Positions 59,828-64,000 of a DNA stretch of 64,000 bases are shown here, one piece after another. This DNA is from Kitasatospora sp. MAP5-34. GTDB taxonomy: Bacteria > Actinomycetota > Actinomycetes > Streptomycetales > Streptomycetaceae. The stretch is taken from assembly GCF_029894335.1 (NCBI RefSeq), contig NZ_JARXZC010000001.1:124001-188000 (forward strand), in the 5' to 3' direction. Made by a program: the position numbers and the translations under genes. Each line of letters starts with the position of its first letter. Position 1 is the stretch's first letter. Under the pieces are notes generated by a model. That model had not been told where the DNA came from. It was given only the letters and a program-made list of their open reading frames with translations, and did not search any database.

Positions 59828-61057
59828 CTACCAGGCGACCGGGAGCGAGTGCACGCCGTGGACGACCATGGTGGTCCGGTAGCTGAGCTGGTCCTCGTCC
59901 ACGGCGAGCCGGAGATCCGGCAGCCGGGTGAAGAGGGTGCGCAGCGCGATCTGCAGCTCGGCGCGGGCCAGCGGCTGGCCGAGGCACTGGTGCACGCCGA
60001 AGCCGAAGGCGAGGTGGCGGCGGGCGTCCCGGTCGAGGTCGAGATCCGAGCCGCCGGGGAAGACGGACTCGTCCCGGTTGGCGGTCGAGAGCATGCACAG
60101 CAGTCCGTCGCCCTTGCGGATCAGCGTGCCGCCGAGCTCCAGGTCCTCGGTGGCCGCGCGGGGCAGCCCGAGCTGGACGATCGTGAGGTAGCGCAGCAGC
60201 TCCTCCACCGCGACCTTCGCCTCGGCGGGACCGGATCGCAGCCGCGCGGCCTGCGCCGGGTTGCGGAGCAGCGCGAGGGTGGAGAGGGCCGTCATGTTGG
60301 CGGTGGTCTCATGGCCGGCGACCAGCAGCAGCAGGGCCGTCGAGGCCGCCTCGTCGGTGGTCAGGTCCTCGCGGACGGCCAGCCGGCTGAGTATGTCGTC
60401 GGTGGGCGCGCGGCGCTTGTCGGCGGTGAGAGCGGCCAGGTAGGAGCGCAGCTCCCGCTGGGCCCCGGCGACCTGCTCCTCGGCGGCGGTGATGTCCAGC
60501 AGGATGCTGCTCTGCCGCTGGAAGTGCTCGTGGTCCTCGTAGGGCACGCCGAGCAGCAGACAGATCGCCAGGGACGGGATGGGCAGCGCGAACTCCGTCA
60601 CCAGGTCGGCCGGCCCGCCGCCCGCGACCATCCGGTCGAGGGTGTCGTCGACGATCCGCTGGAGTGCGGGCCGCAGGTCCTCGACCCGCTTGACCAGGAA
60701 CTCGGTGGTCAGCATCCGGCGCAGCCGGGCGTGCTCCGGGTCGTCCATCCGGATGAACGCGGGTGTCCGGTTGGCCAGTTCGCGCCGGCCGGGGGTGAGG
60801 AAGGGGAAGCCCGGGGTCCGCCCGTCGGCGCTGAAGCGCTGGTCGGCGAGGACGGCGCGGACCTCCTGGTGGCCGGTCACCAGCCAGCAGGACGAGCCGT
60901 CCCAGAGCTCGGTCCGGGTGACCGGGGCGTGGTCGGCGGCCTGCCGGTACGCCGAGGGCGGGTCGAAGGGGCAGCCGTCGGCCTCGGCGGGCAGGACGAG
61001 GGTGGGTCCGGGGTCGGTGGTCCGGGGAACAGCGGTGTCGGTGTCCGGGCTGGTCAT
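59828..61057 (-). CDS. Cytochrome P450
   Basis: The protein has 409 residues from ATG 61057, preceded by GGAAGGAG. The I-helix oxygen-binding motif AGHETT (247-252), the K-helix ELLR (286-289) and the heme loop FGFGVHQCLG with cysteine ligand Cys358 are all present. Length and motifs place it in the bacterial class I group, resembling CYP105/107-like enzymes, which hydroxylate small molecules and xenobiotics. A 3Fe-4S ferredoxin gene lies just upstream on the same strand and is its electron donor. No biosynthetic cluster surrounds it, so a stand-alone oxidation or detoxification role is likely. Confidence 0.95.
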   Translation of the reverse strand: MTSPDTDTAVPRTTDPGPTLVLPAEADGCPFDPPSAYRQAADHAPVTRTELWDGSSCWLVTGHQEVRAVLADQRFSADGRTPGFPFLTPGRRELANRTPAFIRMDDPEHARLRRMLTTEFLVKRVEDLRPALQRIVDDTLDRMVAGGGPADLVTEFALPIPSLAICLLLGVPYEDHEHFQRQSSILLDITAAEEQVAGAQRELRSYLAALTADKRRAPTDDILSRLAVREDLTTDEAASTALLLLVAGHETTANMTALSTLALLRNPAQAARLRSGPAEAKVAVEELLRYLTIVQLGLPRAATEDLELGGTLIRKGDGLLCMLSTANRDESVFPGGSDLDLDRDARRHLAFGFGVHQCLGQPLARAELQIALRTLFTRLPDLRLAVDEDQLSYRTTMVVHGVHSLPVAW

Positions 61058-61093
61058 GGCGCTGGGCTCCTTCCGGGGTGGGGGGTTGGGGAC

Positions 61094-61294
61094 TCAGGCG
61101 GATTCGCTGACGGTGATGGCGCGCCCGGGGCAGAGCGCGGCGGCGAGCCGGACATCGGCGGCCAGGGCCGGTTCCGGGCGCTCCTGGAGCAGCTGGACGT
61201 AGCCGTCCTCGGTGCTCTGGTCGAACACGGTGGGGGCAGTCAGGACGCACTGTCCTGCGCTGCAGCAGCGATCCTGATCGACGCTCACCAGCAT
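61094..61294 (-). CDS. 3Fe-4S-type ferredoxin for the P450
   Basis: The protein has 66 residues from ATG 61294, preceded by GGAGG. Cluster ligands are in DQDRCCSAGQC (Cys10 and Cys16, with one extra Cys11) and CPGRAITV near the end. The missing fourth cysteine, replaced by Ala/Gly in the CxxxxxC spacing, is the 3Fe-4S arrangement of P450-linked ferredoxins. It is a soluble electron carrier between a ferredoxin reductase encoded elsewhere and the P450 encoded 36 bases downstream. Confidence 0.93.
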   Translation of the reverse strand: MLVSVDQDRCCSAGQCVLTAPTVFDQSTEDGYVQLLQERPEPALAADVRLAAALCPGRAITVSESA

Positions 61295-61345
61295 GGTGGG
61301 AACCTCCGGGTGGAGTGGGGTCCGTACCTGCGTTCCCGGGGTTCC

Positions 61346-61362
61346 GGTTGCCCTGGGCAACC
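61346..61362. promoter_or_regulatory. 17-bp palindrome upstream of the ferredoxin-P450 pair
   Basis: GGTTGCCC and GGGCAACC flank a single central base (perfect 8-base arms). It lies 52 bases before the ferredoxin start codon, where an operator would act on the P450 promoter. A TetR/LacI-type site is possible; no regulator gene is adjacent. Confidence 0.5.
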
Positions 61363-61469
61363 AAATCCGCCGAGGATCACAACGTAACCCGAGCTCTGTC
61401 GCACACGAAGGGCGTCGAGTGGATCGGCCCAGAATGGCCGGTTCGCGACCCTCCGCCGAGGCGGCGCGG

Positions 61470-62831
61470 TTACCCCGCGTCGTGCTGGCCCTGCTGGCCC
61501 TGCTGGTCGTGCTGGTCGTGCTGGTCGAGTTGGTCGAGTGCGGCGCGGGCGTGCGGCGCCTGCAGCGGCGAGAAGTACGGGTCGGTCCGCAGGGCCTCGC
61601 CCAGGTGGGCCCGCGCCTCGTCCGTCCGGCCCAGGGCCCGCTCGATCTCGCCCCGGTGGTAGGAGAACAGCGCGTTGTGCCAACCGTGGCTCTCCGCCTG
61701 CTCGGCGAGACCGACCGCCTCGCCGTCCGCGCCCTGCCGGTGCAGCGCCCAGGCCAGCGCGTCGGCGACCAGGGCGTTCTGCCGCCGCTGCCACTCGCCG
61801 CGCAGCAGCCGGACGGCCGCCGCCGGATCACCGTGGTCGGCCTCGTACTGGCCGAGCGACAGGTCGTCCACCACGCCGTTGGCGGCGGCCAGCTGCTGTT
61901 CGGCGGTCAGCAGCCCGTACTGCCGGGAGGCCTCGGCGGTGTGCCCAAGGGACTCCTGCAACTCGCCCAGCTCCAGCAGGAACTGCGGCAGCGGGATCCG
62001 CCCGATCGCGGTGGTGTAGTCCCGCAGGGCGTCGTCGGTGTGCCCGAGCGCGGCCTCCGCCCTGGCCTTCCCGGCCACCGCCGGGGTGTACGACGGGTCG
62101 GCCCTCAGAGCCTGCTGGTACCCCGCCAATGCCACGTCCGGCTTGCCCGCGTTCCGCTCGAGCTCGGCCATCTGGTAGCGGCAGAACGCCTGGTCGGAGG
62201 GGTCGAAGGCGCCGTCCAGCGCCTGCTGGAGCGCCTGCCTGGCCTCGGCGGACCGGCCGTGCTGCTCCAGGTCGTAGGCGGCGCGGGTGAACGCGGCCGT
62301 GCCGGGGTGGCGGTCCAGCAGGGCCTGGACGGCCTCGGTCGCGCCCTGGTCGTCGCCGAGTTGGGTACGGGCGTCGGCCAGCACCGCGTACGCCTGCCAG
62401 TGGTAGGGGGAGGCGGTGATCACCTGCCCGGCGAGGTCGCGGGCCTCGGCGAACAGGTGGCGGGCGTTGGCCAGCGTGCCCAGACCGGTCAGCGCGTCCA
62501 CGTTCGCCTGCGGCGACAGGGTCAGCGAGCGGTGCAGTGCCTCGTCGGCCTTCGGGTAGTAGGAGGGGTCGGAGGTCAGCCGGGCCTGCTCCACGTACAG
62601 CGCGCCCAGACCGGCCCAGGAGTTCGCGTCGTCGGGGCGTTCGCGCAGCCGGGCCTGGTCGGTGGCGATGGCCTGCGCGACCGTACCGTCCGGGCCGGGC
62701 GTCCGGGCGTCGCGCCAGGCGGTGCCGTTCGGGGGCGGGGTGGTCCGGGGCACGTCGTCGCGCAGGGCGCCGACGGCGACGAGGCAGCCGCAGAGCGCGG
62801 CGGTGGTCAGCAGCAGGGGGAGTCGGCGCAT
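61470..62831 (-). CDS. TPR-repeat protein, exported or membrane-anchored
   Basis: The protein has 453 residues from ATG 62831, with GAGGA upstream. The N-terminal helix (LPLLLTTAALCGCLVAVGAL) carries a possible lipobox (LCGC). About nine TPR-like helical pairs follow (ANSWAGLGALYVEQARL, NVDALTGLGTLANARHLFAEARDLAGQVI, WQAYAVLADARTQLGDDQGATEAVQALLD, ALVADALAWALHRQG). The C-terminus is a short Asp/Gln/His repeat (DQHDQHDQQGQQGQ) that could bind metal. It sits immediately downstream of the DUF4331 gene on the same strand; the two commonly occur together. Confidence 0.87.
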   Translation of the reverse strand: MRRLPLLLTTAALCGCLVAVGALRDDVPRTTPPPNGTAWRDARTPGPDGTVAQAIATDQARLRERPDDANSWAGLGALYVEQARLTSDPSYYPKADEALHRSLTLSPQANVDALTGLGTLANARHLFAEARDLAGQVITASPYHWQAYAVLADARTQLGDDQGATEAVQALLDRHPGTAAFTRAAYDLEQHGRSAEARQALQQALDGAFDPSDQAFCRYQMAELERNAGKPDVALAGYQQALRADPSYTPAVAGKARAEAALGHTDDALRDYTTAIGRIPLPQFLLELGELQESLGHTAEASRQYGLLTAEQQLAAANGVVDDLSLGQYEADHGDPAAAVRLLRGEWQRRQNALVADALAWALHRQGADGEAVGLAEQAESHGWHNALFSYHRGEIERALGRTDEARAHLGEALRTDPYFSPLQAPHARAALDQLDQHDQHDQQGQQGQHDAG

Positions 62832-62876
62832 CCGGAGTCCTCGGGTCGTGGGTCGGTGCACGCGGAGCGGACGCTC

Positions 62877-62930
62877 GGGGCAACCGGGGCAACCGGGGCA
62901 ACCGGGGCAGCCGGGGCAACCGGGGCAGCC
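62877..62930. repeat. Six 9-bp tandem repeats between the DUF4331 and TPR genes
   Basis: Consecutive units GGGGCAACC (four copies) and GGGGCAGCC (two copies) fill most of the 124-base spacer. It is a simple-sequence tract prone to slippage, located just before the TPR gene's translation start on the minus strand. Confidence 0.92.
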
Positions 62931-62955
62931 GGAGCGCCCGCCCGCGCGGGTGGTC

Positions 62956-64000
62956 CTACTTCGGCTGGTTCACCGCCTTGGCGTACGGCAGCGCGAGGTA
63001 CGGGAACTTGGCGCCGAACGGCTTGTCGGGCCCGTCGACCCCGTCACCGGCGGCGAGCGCGGGGATCAGGTGGCCCGGGGTCGCGCCCTCCATCACCTGC
63101 AGGGCGATGTCGATGACGTCGTCGCCGGGACGGCGGCCGTTCGGGAAGCCCTGGAAGTCGCCCTTGAGCAGGCCGAGCCGGTCCGGCTTCGGGGTGACGG
63201 GGGTGGACATGTTCAGCCGCAGTTCCTCGGCGGGCACGAAGTTGGCCGGGTCGGCGTCCTGGTTCATCAACTGGGAGTTGAGGTCCACGGCGAACGGGCC
63301 GTCGGCGGCCTTCGCGATCCCGGTCAGGAAGATCTCCTGGAGGTCGGTGCGCGGCGTGGCCGGGGCCTTGAGACCGTAGATCGCCTGGACCAGCTCGGGC
63401 ACCTCCGGGTCCAGTACCTTGGCGACCAGCGCGGGCTGGTTGTGGTCCTCCGAGGGCGGGAGCGCGTTGAACGCGTCCTTCAGCCCGGCCGGTACGACCA
63501 CCTCGTTGATCAGCGGGTTGCCCAGGCGCGACACCTGGACGTGCGGACCGACGGGCTTCTGCTCACCCGGGGAGAGCTTCAGGGTCTGCTTCTCGGTGGT
63601 GCTCCACACCCCGATGACCGGGTTGCGGGTGGTGTCGCCCTTGAGTGCGAGCTTGCTCTTCGGGATCTGCAGGGCGACGGAGTTGACGTTGTATCCGGCC
63701 AGGGTGTTCTGGCCGGTCTCCTTGAGGTTCGCGCCGTACAGCAGGTCGAAGACGCGCAGGTCCAGGAAGAACGGGTCGGCCGCCTGGGTCGCCACCGTCT
63801 GCCCGCCGCCCGGGAGCTGGACGGTGGCCTGGTCGCGGAGCGGGTTGTAGTCGGGCATCGAGGTGGGGCCCGTCCGGGACGGCGCGACGCTGCCGTTCTC
63901 GACCAGGGTGACCGGCTCGCAGCCCGGGCGGAGCTCCTGCAGCGTGTAGTACTGGTGGAAGAGCAGCGTCGGGTCGGTGAGGTTCTTCACGACGCCGTTG
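62956..64000 (-). CDS. DUF4331 family protein (partial, 5' end outside window)
   Basis: About 348 codons are visible; the frame is open at the right edge. Recognisable DUF4331 elements are DPFFLDLRVFDLLYG, NVNSVALQIPKSKLAL, IGVWSTTEKQ, RLGNPLINEVVVPAGLKDAFN and the C-terminal RPGDDVIDIALQVMEG. Family proteins are secreted, of unknown function, and often lie beside a TPR gene, as here. The stop at 62956 precedes the 9-bp tandem repeats by 26 bases. N-terminal signal cannot be assessed. Confidence 0.9.
   Translation of the reverse strand, partial: NGVVKNLTDPTLLFHQYYTLQELRPGCEPVTLVENGSVAPSRTGPTSMPDYNPLRDQATVQLPGGGQTVATQAADPFFLDLRVFDLLYGANLKETGQNTLAGYNVNSVALQIPKSKLALKGDTTRNPVIGVWSTTEKQTLKLSPGEQKPVGPHVQVSRLGNPLINEVVVPAGLKDAFNALPPSEDHNQPALVAKVLDPEVPELVQAIYGLKAPATPRTDLQEIFLTGIAKAADGPFAVDLNSQLMNQDADPANFVPAEELRLNMSTPVTPKPDRLGLLKGDFQGFPNGRRPGDDVIDIALQVMEGATPGHLIPALAAGDGVDGPDKPFGAKFPYLALPYAKAVNQPK

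Noticed and set aside
59828..61294. Part of a natural-product cluster
   Set aside because: P450 and ferredoxin are alone; no synthase, synthetase, cyclase or tailoring gene set surrounds them.
62877..62930. CRISPR-like array
   Set aside because: Repeats are 9 bases and contiguous, with no spacers and no cas genes.

Overview
The window is chromosomal DNA from a high-GC filamentous actinomycete, almost certainly Streptomycetaceae (Streptomyces or Kitasatospora). The signs are extreme third-position GC, frequent GTG starts, ATGA/GTGA overlaps inside operons, long GC-rich hairpins between convergent genes, and family content typical of the group: a streptophobe membrane protein, DUF6777, a DUF574-type methyltransferase, an Rv1733c-like protein, a multi-GAF SpoIIE phosphatase, an RpfA/LysM cell-wall protein, and a GlxA-like copper oxidase beside a DyP peroxidase. 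I see no rRNA, tRNA, CRISPR array, complete insertion sequence or prophage. The first and last genes run off the window edges.

Layout. 1-5.4 kb: end of an ABC exporter, a Ser/Thr kinase operon, a convergent streptophobe gene and a divergent DUF6777 gene, then small genes (DUF2277, one unknown, one DUF4873-like). 5.8-8.9 kb: a Mut7-C RNase-like protein, an orphan NarL-type response regulator whose kinase is decayed, a scrap of an MMPL transporter, and a methyltransferase. 9.2-10.8 kb: an AIM24 protein and an Rv1733c-like protein. 11.2-16.7 kb: a complete oligopeptide-type ABC importer whose two ATPases are fused. 16.9-20.9 kb: a 1118-residue helical-repeat protein divergent from a tyrosine-phosphatase-like protein. 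20.9-27.6 kb: a FadR-type regulator divergent from an APC permease, glutamine-synthetase-like ligase, C26 amidase, aldehyde dehydrogenase and short-chain dehydrogenase operon, which reads as a gamma-glutamylation pathway for an amine. 27.7-31.2 kb: a short threonyl-tRNA synthetase paralogue preceded by a leader peptide with three consecutive Thr codons and an attenuator hairpin, directly after an MMPL exporter gene. 31.3-36.1 kb: a PAS/GAF/SpoIIE/HATPase phosphatase and a ROK sugar kinase. 36.4-44.6 kb: a lipoprotein, an MFS exporter behind MarR-like operator dyads, the RpfA/LysM protein with a long leader, decayed marR and HIT genes, an EcsC-like protein, an M1 peptidase, a gamma-carbonic-anhydrase-like protein and an SGNH hydrolase. 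44.7-48.0 kb: a XylFGH-type sugar importer. 48.2-55.0 kb: a penicillin-acylase-family protein, a pseudouridine synthase and a 974-residue membrane protein with a periplasmic-binding-like domain. 55.1-61.3 kb: the copper oxidase and DyP peroxidase (divergent), then a ferredoxin-P450 pair. 61.5 kb to the end: a TPR protein and a DUF4331 protein.

The strongest regulatory signal is the threonine-rich leader and attenuator at about 29.0-29.1 kb. The MMPL stop codon overlaps the leader start codon, so exporter, leader and alternative ThrRS look like one unit. I infer a self-protection or threonine-stress module. The most interesting enzymatic pairing is the GlxA-like oxidase, which would produce peroxide, next to a DyP-type peroxidase carrying four C-terminal tandem repeats.
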